Shown: one piece after another, positions 1-11,787 of the stretch
Layout of the letters: each line of letters begins with the position of its first letter
How positions within the stretch are numbered: the stretch's first letter is position 1
Assembly (NCBI RefSeq): GCF_030445035.2
Contig: NC_080696.1
Coordinates: 24,937,661 to 25,001,660, forward strand
Length of the DNA: 64,000 nucleotides
DNA from: Dasypus novemcinctus
Taxonomy: Eukaryota; Chordata; Mammalia; Cingulata; Dasypodidae
Direction: 5' to 3'
Made by a program: the position numbers and the translations under genes
The notes under the pieces: generated by a model
What the model was told of the DNA's origin: nothing
Databases searched by the model: none
The model's input: the letters and a program-made list of their open reading frames with translations, nothing else

Positions 1-560
1 AATTAATGAGTTATGTTTCTGTTTATGTGTGTGTCTATTTGTGTCTGTTTGTTTAATGTATATTTTCATACCTCTGGATGGTACTATCAAATTAACAAAT
101 ATTCTTAGAAGAGCTCCATTAAAATTACTAAAAATTATATATATATAAGTGCTTATACATATGTAAATGAATACTCCTGGAGCCCTAATTAGAAAAGCCA
201 AAAAGGATGAAAAAGTCATAAAATATCTGATTAAAGAAACTATTTAAAAGAAAAAAAAAAAACTAAAAAATTGTCCTGAATTCCTCTACAATCTTTCTTA
301 GTCTATCCTACTCCCAGGCTCTTCTAACCTCGACTGAATTTGAGTGACTCACTAAAACTGGTCTAAGAAACTATGGGAGATTATCTGGGTATGGAAAGAT
401 AAGGGAGATGTGAGTTTAGTTTAGAATTCTGTCTACCAGAATTAAAAAATGATAGGGACAAAAGGGATATTATGGTATAAACCTTGGTTTGCATAGTTTG
501 TCCTGTAATTCCCTGATTAAAATATTTTAATAGCCTTCAGATGATAGTAATTAATAATCC
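1..560. other. AT-rich non-coding sequence
   Basis: No long open frame, RNA gene or recognisable repeat is visible. The stretch holds simple A- and TA-rich runs only. It ends at the head of the first SINE. Confidence 0.5.
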
Positions 561-974
561 AGGTGGCGGATTTGGCCCAGTGGCTAGGGCATCTGTCTAC
601 CACATGGGAGGTCCGTGGTTCAAACCCTGGGCCTCGACCCGTGTGGAGCTGGCCCATGCGCAGTGCTGATGCACACAAGGAGTTCTGTGCCATGCAGGGG
701 TATCCACTGCGTAGGGGAACCCCACGTGCAAGGAGTGCGCCCCATAAGGAGAGCTGCCCAGCATGAAAGAAAGTGCAGCCTGCCCAGGAATGGTGCTGCC
801 CACACGGAAAGCTGACACAACAAGATGATGCAACAAAAAGAAACACAGATTCCTGTGCTGCTGATGACAGAAGCAGACAAAGAAGATGCAGCAAATAGAC
901 ACAGAGAACAGACAACTGGGGTGGGGGGACAGGGAAGGGAAGAGAAATAAATAAATAAATCTTAAAAAAAAAAA
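561..974 (+). repeat. DAS-type tRNA-derived SINE, long monomeric form
   Basis: The element opens with a tRNA-like head: an A-box-like TGGCCCAGTGG at 573-583 and a B box GGTTCAAACCC at 617-627, the two internal RNA polymerase III promoter elements. A tRNA-unrelated body of about 300 bp follows, then a tail of AAATAAATAAATAAATC plus A(n) at about 945-974. Apparent frames on both strands here are SINE sequence, not genes. The TSD is weak (about AATCC). Family assignment to the xenarthran DAS group is from knowledge of its typical head and body. Confidence 0.9.
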
Positions 975-1265
975 TCCAATGGCCATATTTCAGCAAGTAA
1001 GAAAGTCCTTGAAAGCTATTAAGGTTTTTCTAAATTATAATTAAAACAAATAAAATAATTATAATATATTCTCTAGAGTCTGACAGTATGTTTTGAGGTA
1101 ATTTATAATTTAAAGGTATTATGAAAACAGGTTTTAACCTATGGAATAAAAGAAAAACATTTCTTATGTAAACTATCATTATTTTAATTTTATTCTACTT
1201 GGGTGTAATCTCCCTAAGTTTATTTAGATACTAGTGAGCTAACAATGTGTAAAATTTTTAAGATG
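975..1265. other. AT-rich non-coding sequence
   Basis: Low-complexity AT-rich sequence between the SINE and the U6 pseudogene. I see no gene or named repeat. Confidence 0.45.
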
Positions 1266-1281
1266 ACAAAATTGTAAGTTT
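1266..1281. repeat. Target-site duplication of the U6 pseudogene (copy 1)
   Basis: ACAAAATTGTAAGTTT is repeated without mismatch at 1388-1403, directly bracketing the U6 copy. Confidence 0.9.
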
Positions 1282-1389
1282 CTAAAAAAAAATATGGAAT
1301 GCTTCACAAATTTGCATGTCTTCTTTGTGCAGGGCCGTGCTAATCTCTGTATTGTTTCAATTTTAGTATATATGCTGTTAACCAGGCAC
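1282..1389 (-). pseudogene. RNU6 pseudogene: U6 snRNA retropseudogene
   Basis: The reverse complement follows U6 spliceosomal RNA from its 5' GTGC start to the 3' end, including the region matching ATACTAAAATTG and the ATTAGCA-like core, followed by an A run (T run in U6 sense is replaced by the A-tail seen at 1284-1292). It differs from functional U6 at many positions: for example the GCTTCGG-like 5' hairpin is altered and two bases are missing near AGATTAGC. A 16-bp direct repeat, ACAAAATTGTAAGTTT, flanks it at 1266-1281 and 1388-1403. This shows insertion by L1-type target-primed reverse transcription rather than a native RNA gene. No U6-type upstream promoter is visible. Confidence 0.9.
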
Positions 1390-1560
1390 AAAATTGTAAG
1401 TTTTAATTGATGAAATTATTTTTTTTACAGATGTCTTAAAATAATTGTTTTGCCTAAAGTGAAATGACTAGTTTTTCACAGAACAGAATGAGGGATATAA
1501 GATAAGATATAAATGGATATGAAAAGAAGTAGAAGGTTTGTGAAAGCTTGTTTAGGGGAG

Positions 1561-2166
1561 TGTATTAGCTAGCTAAAGTGGTGTTGATGCAAAGTACCAG
1601 AAATCTGTTGGCTTTTATAAAGGGTATTTATTTGCAGTAAAAGCACACAGTTACAAGGCCCTAAAAAGTCCAACTCAAGGTACCATAAGAAATACTTTTT
1701 CCCCAAAGTCTGTTGCCATGTGTTGAAGCAAGATGGCTGCTGATCTCTGTAAGGGTTCAACCTTCCTGTCTCTCTCAGCTACAGACGGCATAGCGCTTGT
1801 TTCTTTCTGGGCTTTGTCAGTACTACAAACTATATATCAGGTGAATGGCTCATCTCTCTTCCTGGGGCAACATGATCAAAGTTCTCTCCTCTGCCATGTC
1901 TTTGGAGCTCTCGCTCCCTTCCTCTGTGTATCTTCTGTCTTCCTGAGTGAGTGCCTGTTTATATCAGCCCATCAAGGGAATGGGGTCTTTACAAGAGTTA
2001 CATCCTACTGACATGGTCAAATCAAAGCCCTCATCTTAACATAATTTAATCAAAGACATCTCAGCTGACTCTAATACAATCAGAGGGGACCACACCCAGA
2101 GGAAGAGACCATTTTATAAACATAATCTCTCTTTTTGTAATTCATAAATAATATCAAACTGCCACA
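1561..2166 (-). repeat. Solo LTR (ERVL/MaLR-like), 5-bp TSD
   Basis: On the minus strand the element starts TGTGGCAG and ends CTAATACA, the TG...CA ends of an LTR. GGGAG lies immediately on both sides (1556-1560 and 2167-2171), a 5-bp duplication typical of class III (ERVL/MaLR) integration. The same family recurs at 59771-60414 (plus strand) and 62792-63360 (minus strand). No internal retroviral sequence is attached, so it is a solo LTR formed by LTR-LTR recombination. A CAAGATGGC motif near 1731 resembles a YY1 site. The exact family name is not recalled. Confidence 0.8.
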
Positions 2167-2171
2167 GGGAG

Positions 2172-2497
2172 TATGTTTTGTCCTAAGATCTTTGGCTAGT
2201 TTTCATAAAATATGGGTGGACATATATAGGACAAGACTTGAATGGATATGGAAAGTTGTAGAATGGTTAGCGGAAGTAAATTTTGCTTGTTGCTTACTTT
2301 AATTCATTTAGCTTATTTAAAGGTGAAATTAGTCTTAAGTTAATGTAACTAGTCTATATGGTTATAAATCATTATAAAGTTGGGGGAAGTCTGTAAAAGC
2401 ATTTTCTAAACTGGGAGATTTCAATGTAAAGACCTATTCCAAGGAGCCATTATTAAGTAAAAATCTGTAAGTTGATAATGATAAAAAGGAACTTTAT
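2172..2497. other. AT-rich non-coding sequence
   Basis: No gene seen. Part of it (2177-2280) resembles 1447-1548 on the other side of the solo LTR, suggesting an older local repeat that the LTR split. Confidence 0.4.
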
Positions 2498-3470
2498 AGA
2501 AGATGGTGGATAAGAGAATCACAGGACTCACTTCTCTCCCAGAAAAATAGCTGAAGGACAGGCAGAAATGATGTGGGAAAAAAAACTATTATAGGGTTTA
2601 GGACATCAGGGGAAGGCTGGACACCACCCAGAAGAGAGACAGGCACAGGAAAAGAATCTTGATGGGAAGATTATGAGTAAAAGCTGCAGGTGCAGCTATC
2701 AGTGCTCTTCCCCCACCCTTGGAGCAGACACCTTTGAATTCTCCAGTCTTTGGCTGATGGCTACAGACTGAGGGGGCTACAGGCATCCACCTCCCCAGGA
2801 AATGGGGGAGAGAGAGATGTAGCCTAAGTCTCTTTCAGCTTTTGGCCAACAAACTTGCTCTGTTGTGTCCCACAAGCCCTTCCAGGCTGGGTGTAACTGT
2901 GTCATTTTTTGCTTTGGCAGCTGGCATGGGACTAAAGAGATCTGACCCTCTCAATCACTTTCCCTATTGATGTGAACTGGTTGTTGAGGATACAGGGAGG
3001 AGTGGAGTTATTTCTTACCCAAGAAAATGGAGGATGCTGCTGGCAAAGTTGGGAGAACAACCTCTGAGAAAGTTTGATTTGCAAGGTTCTGACTAGCCCC
3101 AAGGCAGGATCCTCTGTCACATGGTTGCAGTTGGTGTTGCATCAAACACCACTTTGACCAGGGTTTGAGCTGAGGGCTGCCAAAGAGTGCCACCTGATGG
3201 TGGATAAGGGAAGTGCATGTGAGGAAATTAAAAGAAAATAAGAGGTCTTTTCTGGCTTTTACCACCTTCCTACCCAAGGCTCTTGTAAGCAGGTCTGCAA
3301 CTCATCACTGGGTTCATAACCCAGATTTGAACAAATACCAGGGACAATCCTAAAGACCTAGAACAAGTTGAACCATGAATCAAAGAATGGCAGTAATGCA
3401 CAGGCTTCTGTCACTAAATCCCTACACAAGAGAAAGAAATTGAGAATCAGAGTAAACTTTCCATCATAAT
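2498..3470 (+). promoter_or_regulatory. L1-A 5'UTR
   Basis: About 1 kb lies between the L1-like 5' start and ORF1. The stretch just before ORF1 (about 3470-3530) matches the minus-strand stretch at 58430-58480 (L1-F), the same part of another old L1. Short frames here are not conserved L1 proteins. No tandem monomers are seen, unlike the younger L1s in the window. Confidence 0.6.
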
Positions 3471-3473
3471 CAG

Positions 3474-4624
3474 ATGCATAGACATCACCAAAAAATTACA
3501 AGCCATACTAAGAAAATGGAAGAAATGGCTCAAGTAATGGAATATATCAAAGCCCCAGATGAGACAGAGATTTTGAGACAACTAATCAAAGAGGTTCATA
3601 TAGATCTCTTAATTCAAATCAATGAATTGAAAGACAGTATGGTTAAAGACATAAAGGACATTAAGAAGTCACTCAGTGAGCACAAGGAAGAATTTGAAAA
3701 CCTGAATAGAAAAATAACAGATCTTATGGGAATGGATGACACAATAGATGAGACAAAAAAATCACATTAGAGTGGACTAGGTGTACCTTAGTGGTTGAGC
3801 ACATTCTTCATAAATATGATGTCCTGGGTTCAATCCCTGGTAAATCCTGAAAACACACATACACACACATGCATTAGAGGCATACAACATCAGCCTTGAA
3901 AGGATAGAAGAAAGAATAAGTAATGCAGAAGACAGAACAGCTGAAACTGAAGAAAGAGGAGAAAAGAGAAAATGGAAGAAGTTGATCAGGAGCATGGGGA
4001 GTTGAATGATAATTCAAAGCACAATAACATATGTGTCATGGGAGTTCCAGAAAGAGAAGAGATGGGAAAAGGGGCAGAAAGCATATTTGAGGAAATAATG
4101 GCTGAACATTTTTCAACTGTCATGAAAGAAATGAACTTACATGTCTAAGAAGTGCAGTGTACCCCAATCAGAATACATCTGAATAGACCTACTCCAAGCC
4201 ACATACTACTCAGAATGTCAAACATCAAAGATAAGGAGAAAACTCTGAGAGCAGCAAAGGAGAAACAAACCATCACATAAAAGGGATACCCAGTAAGACA
4301 GTGCAGATTTCTCATCAGTAACCCTGGAAGTGAGAAGACAGTGGTTTGATATAATTAGGATCCTAAAGGAGAAAAATTGCCAAACAAGAATTCTTTATCC
4401 AACAAAATTGTCCTTCAAATATGAAGGTGAGTTTAAACTATTCACAAATAGAACCTGAGAGAGTTCATATAAAGGATCTGCCTTTGCAGGAAATTTTAAA
4501 GAGAACTTTACAGCCTGAAAGAAAAAGACAGGAGAGAGAGAGAGACTTTGAGGTGAGTGTAGAAGACATGACTAACATAAAGTATAACCAGAAGATTAAA
4601 AATACAGATGAAAATAAGATATGA
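3474..4624 (+). pseudogene. L1-A ORF1 protein remnant
   Basis: L1 ORF1p is a trimeric RNA-binding chaperone that packages L1 RNA. Here the coiled-coil part reads at 3510-3770 (repeated KDIKDIKKSLSEHKEEF-type heptads). A short SINE at 3773-3871 then breaks it. The RRM and C-terminal parts follow in shifted frames from about 3880; the Gly-Val-Pro-Glu stretch near 4040 corresponds to the GIPEGEE motif of intact copies, and DLPLQEILKRTLQPERKRQ at about 4475-4530 is the C-terminal end. Stops and frameshifts mean no full protein is possible. It is older than the ORF1 copies of L1-B, C and D. Confidence 0.8.
3773..3871 (+). repeat. Short tRNA-derived SINE inside L1-A ORF1
   Basis: A head of about 75 bp carries a B box GGTTCAATCCC and ends in a CA-rich tail (3850-3870). 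CATTAGAG on both sides (3765-3772 and 3872-3879) is its TSD. It lacks the long body of the DAS elements and is likely an older, shorter SINE of the same tRNA-derived group. A minus-strand relative is at 60470-60568. Confidence 0.75.
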
Positions 4625-4647
4625 CATATGAAAGCTAAATAATAAAA

Positions 4648-5502
4648 TGTTGGAAGTAAATAATGCATTTATAGTAATATCATTGAATGTGAATGGCTTA
4701 AACTCCTCAATCAAAGGTATAGGTTGACAGAATGGATAAAAAATATGAGCCATCCATATGATGCCTACAAGAGACTCACCTGAGACCCAGGAATACAAAG
4801 AAGCTGAAAGTGAAAAGCTGGAAAGTGATACTCCAAGCAAACAGTAAACAAAAAGCAATGGAAGCTATACTAATATCAGACAAGTAGTCTTTAAGTGCAA
4901 AAAAGTTATAAGAGATACAGAAGGCCATTATATATTAATAAATGAGACAATCCACCAGAAAGAAATAATAATGATTAATATCTATGCAGTTAACCAGGAT
5001 CCCCCCAAATATCTGAGGCAAATTCTGACAAAACTGAAGGGAGAAATAGACATTTTTACTATAATCATTGGAGATTTCAACACAACACTCATAGCATTAG
5101 ATAGAACAGATGATCAACAAGGAAACAGAGACCTTAGCAATATGATAAATGAACTAGACCTAACAGACATAGAGAACATTGCATCTCAACTCAGCAGGAT
5201 AAACACTCTTCTCAAGTGCTTATGGACTTACTCCAGGATAGACCACATGTTGGGTTACAAGGCAGGTCTCAGTAAACATAAAAAGATTAAAATTATACAA
5301 AGCACCTTCTCAGATCAAAATGGAATGAAACTGGAAACCATTAGTACATGGAAAGAGTAAAATTTGCAAAGGTGTGGAGACTAAACAACAATCACTGGGT
5401 CAAAGGAGAATTTGTAAGCAAAATTAGTAAATATATTGAGATGTATGAAAATGAGAAAACAACTTATCAAAACTAATGGGATGCTTATCAAAACTAATGG
5501 GA
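4648..5502 (+). pseudogene. L1-A ORF2 remnant, endonuclease part
   Basis: ORF2p supplies endonuclease and reverse transcriptase. The start ATG at about 4648 precedes an N-terminal [11 protein letters not shown] stretch (Asn of the endonuclease active site). An open run at 4971-5360 (129 aa) contains INIYAVN and the conserved GDFNTTL motif. Frameshifts lie at about 4720-4970. ORF2 is cut at about 5502 by a retropseudogene. A 21-bp near-tandem repeat of CTTATCAAAACTAATGGGA at 5463-5502 sits at the insertion point. Confidence 0.8.
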
Positions 5503-6786
5503 AGTCTTCCTGGAAGAAGCACTAAAATGAGGAGGAATTACTTGGACAAAGAAAGGAAAAAAGTGATGTTCCAGGCATAGGGAACCATATGTGAAAAAGT
5601 CCAGGGGAAAGAGGGAACACACCATGATCAAGAAATTGAAAGAAGTAGAAGATGTTTCAAGTGTTGTGTTCTGGAAAGGAAGAGAGGAGATGAGGACTAC
5701 CATAGCTGGATAGGCTCAGGAACATAATTTGTAAGTACTATGAATGTGTCAGCCACACTACCAGAGAATGATGCAGTAGCTGGTTGCCAACTTCAGATTT
5801 GCTGAAGGCGTGACCCTTTTTGTTATGGAACTCAATTGGAACTGCGTTCATTGTGTACCTTTCCTGAAGGCAGGCATGCCTAGGAAGCTAAATCAAGGTC
5901 ACAGGACTGATTGAAGAGTTGAAGCTGTCTTAGAAGAGCAAAGAAGTTTTAATTCAATACCTTAAAGAGGAAAAAGCTCAGGTGGCATCTTCTGATGAGA
6001 ATTTATCATCTGGAGAGCTCTAAAGACTTTCTGCTGCTCTGAGAGAAGAAAAGGAGAAAGAAACTGATGTTCCAGGAGGCTGCAGAAATGGAATGTCAGA
6101 AGAAAAGAAATCATTTAGAAGAGAAGATCCAGGCACTTCAGGAGTACCTGAGAGAGAACTAAAGAGAAATTGCTACAGAAATGAAAAATAGCTTAAAGAG
6201 CCATTCAGGGTCTAACCATGGTATTAAAATCAAAGGAAAAAGAGATTGAAGAGCTTAACAATGAAGTAGAAGAGTTCAGTGTTGCCTTTCCTAAAGCCAG
6301 AGAGGTACTCCATAAAGCAAAAAAATTAGAGGTCTGAAGATTATGAGACTGCTGTATCAGAAAAGGAAGCCCTTTTGGCTGAGCTGTGCTCAGAAAACCT
6401 TACAAAGAGTACAGAGAATCACAGACTGTATAGAAAAATGAAGAAGACCACCCAGGAGCCAAGTGACTTGCAGCAGGAGAGAGACAGATTAGAAAAGGAC
6501 CTGAAAGAAGCCTGTCAAGAGAAGAACCAAGGAGACTACATCATCCATAACAATTGAATTACCTGTCCAGGAGCCTGGCATAATCGATGCAGTGAAGACC
6601 TTCAAAGAGAGCCCACATGAACTAGTGGTAAGTTCCCTGGTAGCTGATATTGGCAGGGATGCCTGGATCCATAGTTTGAAATCCTAATGCTAACACTGAG
6701 AAGACTAATGAAATGCAAATGTTTGTGTTCATTTTAATGTACATTAATAAAGCAGTATTGACAATTTCAAAAAAACAAAAAACAAA
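5503..6786 (+). pseudogene. CDK5RAP2 pseudogene: Processed pseudogene containing part of CDK5RAP2
   Basis: CDK5RAP2 is a large coiled-coil centrosome protein. From about 5905 to 6556 the translation follows its N-terminal coiled-coil region in broken frames: GLIEELKLS, then SDENLSSGEL followed by a stop, IQGLTMVLKSKEKEIEELN in another frame, and an open stretch at 6375-6557 (LLAELCSENLTKSTENHRL, then DLQQERDRLEKDLKEA). Exon joints are not interrupted by introns. A 3'UTR-like part follows, with AATAAA at 6746-6751 and an A-rich tail at about 6769-6790. The flanks AAAACTAATGGGA (5490-5502) and AAAACTTATGGGA (6787-6799) form a TSD with one mismatch. The 5' 400 bp (5503-5900) and the part after 6557 do not look like CDK5RAP2 coding sequence, so the source RNA may have been alternative or chimeric. 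Confidence 0.8.
6746..6751 (+). terminator. Polyadenylation signal of the CDK5RAP2-type retrocopy
   Basis: AATAAA sits 18 bp before an A-rich tail, as expected for the 3' end of a reverse-transcribed mRNA. Confidence 0.75.
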
Positions 6787-6799
6787 AAAACTTATGGGA

Positions 6800-8962
6800 T
6801 ACAGCAAATGCAGTGCTCCGAGGGAAATTTATAGTCCTAAACACATATACTAAAAAAAGAAGAAAATGCTCAAAACTCAAAGATATAACTAGGAAGTGGA
6901 TGTAGCTCAAGCAATTGGGTTCCTATCTACTATTTGGGAGGCCCTGGGTTCTATTCCTGTGGCTTCCTGGTGGAGGCAAGCTGGCCTGCCGCATGGACAG
7001 TTGACAGCCTGTGCCGTGGAGAACTGGTGCAGCAAGATGATGCAACAAGAAGATGCAGAGGAGAGACAGTGAGAGATGCAGCAGACTAGGGAGAAAGGAG
7101 GCTTAAGCAACTGAGTGCCTCTCTCCTACACCAGAGGTCCTGGGATTGGTTCCCAGTGCCTCCTAGAGAGAAAGATGAGAAGAAAAGACAAGTGGACATG
7201 GAAAGAGCACACAGAGAGTGGACACTAAGAGCAGACAGTGAGTGCAAACAACAATGGGGGGGGGATAAATAAAAATATTTTTTAAAATTAAAAAAAATAT
7301 CTAACTGAACACATGGAGGAACTAGAGAAAGATCAGCAAACCATCCCCAAAGCAGAAGGAAAGAAATAATAAAGATTAGAGCAGAAATAAATGAAATTGA
7401 GAACAAAAAAACAATAGAGAAAATCAACAAAACCAGAAGCTAGTTCTTTGAGAGGATCAATAAAATTGACAAACCCTTAGGTAGACTAACACAGAAAAAA
7501 AGAGAGAAGATGCAAATAAATAAAATCAGAAATGAAAGGGGGATAGTTGACTGACCCAACAGAAAAAAAAAATCATCATAAGAGGATATTCTGAGAAACT
7601 GCATGCCATAAAACAAGACAAGCTACATGAAATGGACAAATTCGTAAAAAACACACACACAACTTACATTGACTCTACAAGAAATACAAGAACTAAACAA
7701 AATAATCACATTTAAAGATATTGAATCAGTTATCAAAAATCTTCCAGCAAAGTTATGCAGAGGATCTGATGGCTACACAGGTGAATTCTACTAAGCATTT
7801 TGAGAAGAATTAACATCAATCCTGTCTAAACTCTTGCAAAAAAATAGTAGAGGAGGGAAAATTGCTCAACACGCTTCATGAAGCCAACATCACCCTAATA
7901 CCAAAATGAGATAAAGATACAAGAAAAGAAAGTTACATTCCAATCCCTCTAGTGAATACAGATGAAAAATTCTCAACAAAGGCTTATGAATAGAATCCAC
8001 TAGCATATCAGAAGAGTTATACACCATGACCAAGTGGGATTTATTCCTGGTATTCAAGGTTGTTTCAACACAAATCAATTACTATAATATGCCACATTAG
8101 AAATCGAAGGGAAAAAAAATCACACAAGTATCTCAATCAATGCAGAAACGGCTTTCAACAAAATCCAGCATCCTTTCTTGATCAAAACACTTTACAAGAT
8201 AGGAATAAAAGGAAAATTCCTCAATATGATAAAGGACATATAAGAAAAACCCACAGCCATCATCACAGCGAATAGGAAAAGGTCGAAAGCTTTCCCTCTA
8301 AGATTGGGAAAAGACAAGAATGGCCACTGTCACCAATGTTATTAAATATTGTGCTAGAAATTCTAACTAAACCAACAGGCAATTAAAAAAACAAAGCATA
8401 AATGAAAGGGATCCAAATAGGAGAAGAGGAAGTTAAATTCTCACAATTTACAGATAACATGATCTTATATTTAGAAAATTCTACCCCAAGCTACTTGAGC
8501 TAATAAATGAGTTCAGCCATGCGGCAGGTATAAGATCAACATACAAAACTCAGTACTGTTCCTGTACACTAATATTGAAAAATCTGTGGAGAAAATCAGG
8601 GGGAAAATCTATTTACAATAGCAACGAAAAGATTCAAATACCTAGGAATCAATTTAACCAAAGAAGTACAGGACCTATATTTAGAAAACTACAAAACAAT
8701 GCTAAAAGAAATCAATGAAGACCTATGCAAACAGAAAGACATTCCATGTTCATGGAATGGAAGAGTAAATATCGTGAAGATGTCAATCTTATCCAAACTG
8801 ATTTATAGATTCAATGCAATACAACAAAAATTCTAACAGTCTACTTTACAGAAAAAGAAAAGGCAATTTACCAAATTTATTTGGAAGGGAAACTGCATCC
8901 AAATAGCCAAAAGCATACTGAAAAAGAAGAGCAACATGGGAAGACTTTCACTGCCTGAGCTT
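6800..8962 (+). pseudogene. L1-A ORF2 remnant, reverse transcriptase part
   Basis: The ORF2 homology resumes after the retrocopy (LWDTANAVLRGKF-like), is broken by the dimeric SINE, and continues from about 7300 to 8962 in all three frames. Visible landmarks are the EINEIENKKTIEKIN-like stretch near 7390, a Pro-Gly-Pro-Asp region degraded near 7760, and the metal-binding Phe-Ala-Asp-Asp box, which reads Phe-Thr-Asp-Asn at 8447-8458. The loss of this catalytic pair and the many stops show a long-dead element. Confidence 0.8.
6891..7297 (+). repeat. Dimeric DAS-type SINE
   Basis: Two tRNA-like heads lie in tandem. The first (about 6894-6965) has CTGGGTTCTATTCC as a B-box remnant. The second (about 7100-7170) has GGGATTGGTTCCC. 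They are separated by a body with GCAAGATGATGCAACAAGAAG, and the element ends in GATAAATAAA plus an A-rich tail. The degenerate flanks GATATAACT and AATATCTAACT look like an old TSD. It interrupts L1-A ORF2. Confidence 0.8.
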
Positions 8963-8975
8963 GAAACATATTACA

Positions 8976-9375
8976 GGGAAGTGGATTTGGCTCAACAGAT
9001 AGAGCATCTGCCTACCACATGGGAGGTCCAGGGTTCAAACTCAGGGCCTCCTGACCTGTGTGGTGAGCTGGCCCACTCACTGTGCTGATGAGCGCAAGGA
9101 GTGCCGTGCCACGCAGGGGTGTCCCTCACATAGGGGAGCCCCATGCAGAAGGAGTATGCCCTGTAAGGAGAGCTGCCCATGAAGAAAGCACAGCTTGCCC
9201 AGGAATGGCGCCACACACATGGAGAGCTGATGCAGCAAGATGATGCAACAAAAAGAGACACAGGTTCTCTGTGCTACTGACAAGAATCCAAGCAGACACA
9301 GAACACACAGCGAATGGACACAGAGTGACAATGGGGTGGGAGGAGAGAAATAAATAAAAAATCTTAAAAAAAAAA
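8976..9375 (+). repeat. DAS-type SINE, long form, 13-bp TSD
   Basis: The element starts GGGAAGTGGATTTGGCTC and carries a B box GGTTCAAACTC near 9031. The body matches 561-974, and the tail is AAATAAATAAAAAATCTT plus A(n). GAAACATATTACA flanks it exactly at 8963-8975 and 9376-9388. It lies inside L1-A ORF2. Confidence 0.92.
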
Positions 9376-9396
9376 GAAACATATTACAAAGCTACA

Positions 9397-9838
9397 ACCA
9401 ATTGGGCTCCCATCTACCATATAGGAAGTCCAGGGTTTGATACCTAGGGCCTCCTGGTGAGGGCAAGCTGGCCCATGTGGCAAGCTGGCCCTCGCAGAGT
9501 GCTCGCCCATGCAGGAAAGCTGCCCTGTGCAGGAGTGCCAGCTGCCATGGAGAGCTGGTGCAGCAAGATGACACAACAACAGACACAGAGGAGAGAAAAT
9601 AGGAAAACATAGCAGAACAGGGGAGCTGAGGTGCTGTAAGAGAGTAATTGCCTCTCTCCCATTCTGGAAGGTCCCAGGATTGGTTCCCAGAGCTGCCTAA
9701 TGAGAACACAAGCAGACACAGAAGGACACATAGGGAATGGACACAGAGAGCAGACAATGGGGGATAGGAGCGGGAATAAATAAAATAAATCTTAAAAAAA
9801 ATACAATAAAGTACAGTGACTCTAGACCATTAAAAAAA
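9397..9838 (+). repeat. Dimeric DAS-type SINE, 5'-truncated
   Basis: This copy lacks the first part of the tRNA-like head and starts at CCAATTGGGCTCCC. A second tRNA-like unit lies at about 9625-9690. The first tail ends near 9802. About 30 bp of unassigned sequence (9803-9831) then precedes a second A run. AAAGCTACA at 9388-9396 and 9839-9847 is the TSD. It inserted 9 bp after the previous SINE's TSD. Confidence 0.8.
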
Positions 9839-9847
9839 AAAGCTACA

Positions 9848-10410
9848 GTGGTTAAAACAGCACAATATTGGCATAAAGAAAGATACATTGGTCAGTGGAA
9901 TAGAACTAAGAGTCCAGAAATAAATCCTCATCTCGATGACCAACTGGTTTTTGACAAACCTACCAAGTTCATGTAACAGGACAAAACAGTCTCTTCAACA
10001 AATGGTGTTGGATGAACTGGATGTCCACAACCGAAAGAACGAAAGTGTCCCTATCTTACTTCCTATACAAGAATCAACTCAAAATGAATCAAACACTTAA
10101 ATATAAAAGCCAACACCAAAAAAGTACTAGAAGAAAATGTAGGGAAACATCTTCAAGATTTTGTAGGTGGTGTTTCTTGAATCTTAGGCCCGAGGCATGA
10201 GCAACAAAAGAGAAAATAGATAAATGGAATTTCCTTAAAATTAAAGTTTTCCACCTCAAAGGACTTTGTCAAAAGGGTGAAAAGGCAGTGGATTTGATGG
10301 GAGAAAACATTTAGCAATCACATCCCTGATAAAGGTTTAATATCCATGATATAAAAAGAAGCTACACCTCAGCAACAGAGACAAGCGACCTGATTAAAAA
10401 ATGGGTAAAA
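9848..10410 (+). pseudogene. L1-A ORF2 remnant, region after the reverse transcriptase
   Basis: The sequence follows the ORF2 stretch encoding [15 protein letters not shown] and VFDKPTKF (9840-9976), then the region with [12 protein letters not shown] and LKIKAF-like codons in other frames, up to 10410. It is cut there by a processed pseudogene. Several frameshifts are present. Confidence 0.75.
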
Positions 10411-11761
<1,351 letters not shown>

Positions 11762-11787
11762 AAAAAATGGGCAAAAGACTTGAATAG

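Noticed and set aside
617-627. tRNA-like B box as evidence of a tRNA gene
   Set aside because: The A and B boxes belong to SINE heads; the cloverleaf is not kept and a SINE body follows.
517-996. 159-codon minus-strand frame
   Set aside because: It lies antisense across a SINE. The same kind of frame appears in every SINE copy, and no domain is seen.
1282-1389. Functional U6 gene
   Set aside because: Many mismatches to U6, no upstream U6 promoter elements and clear retroposition marks.
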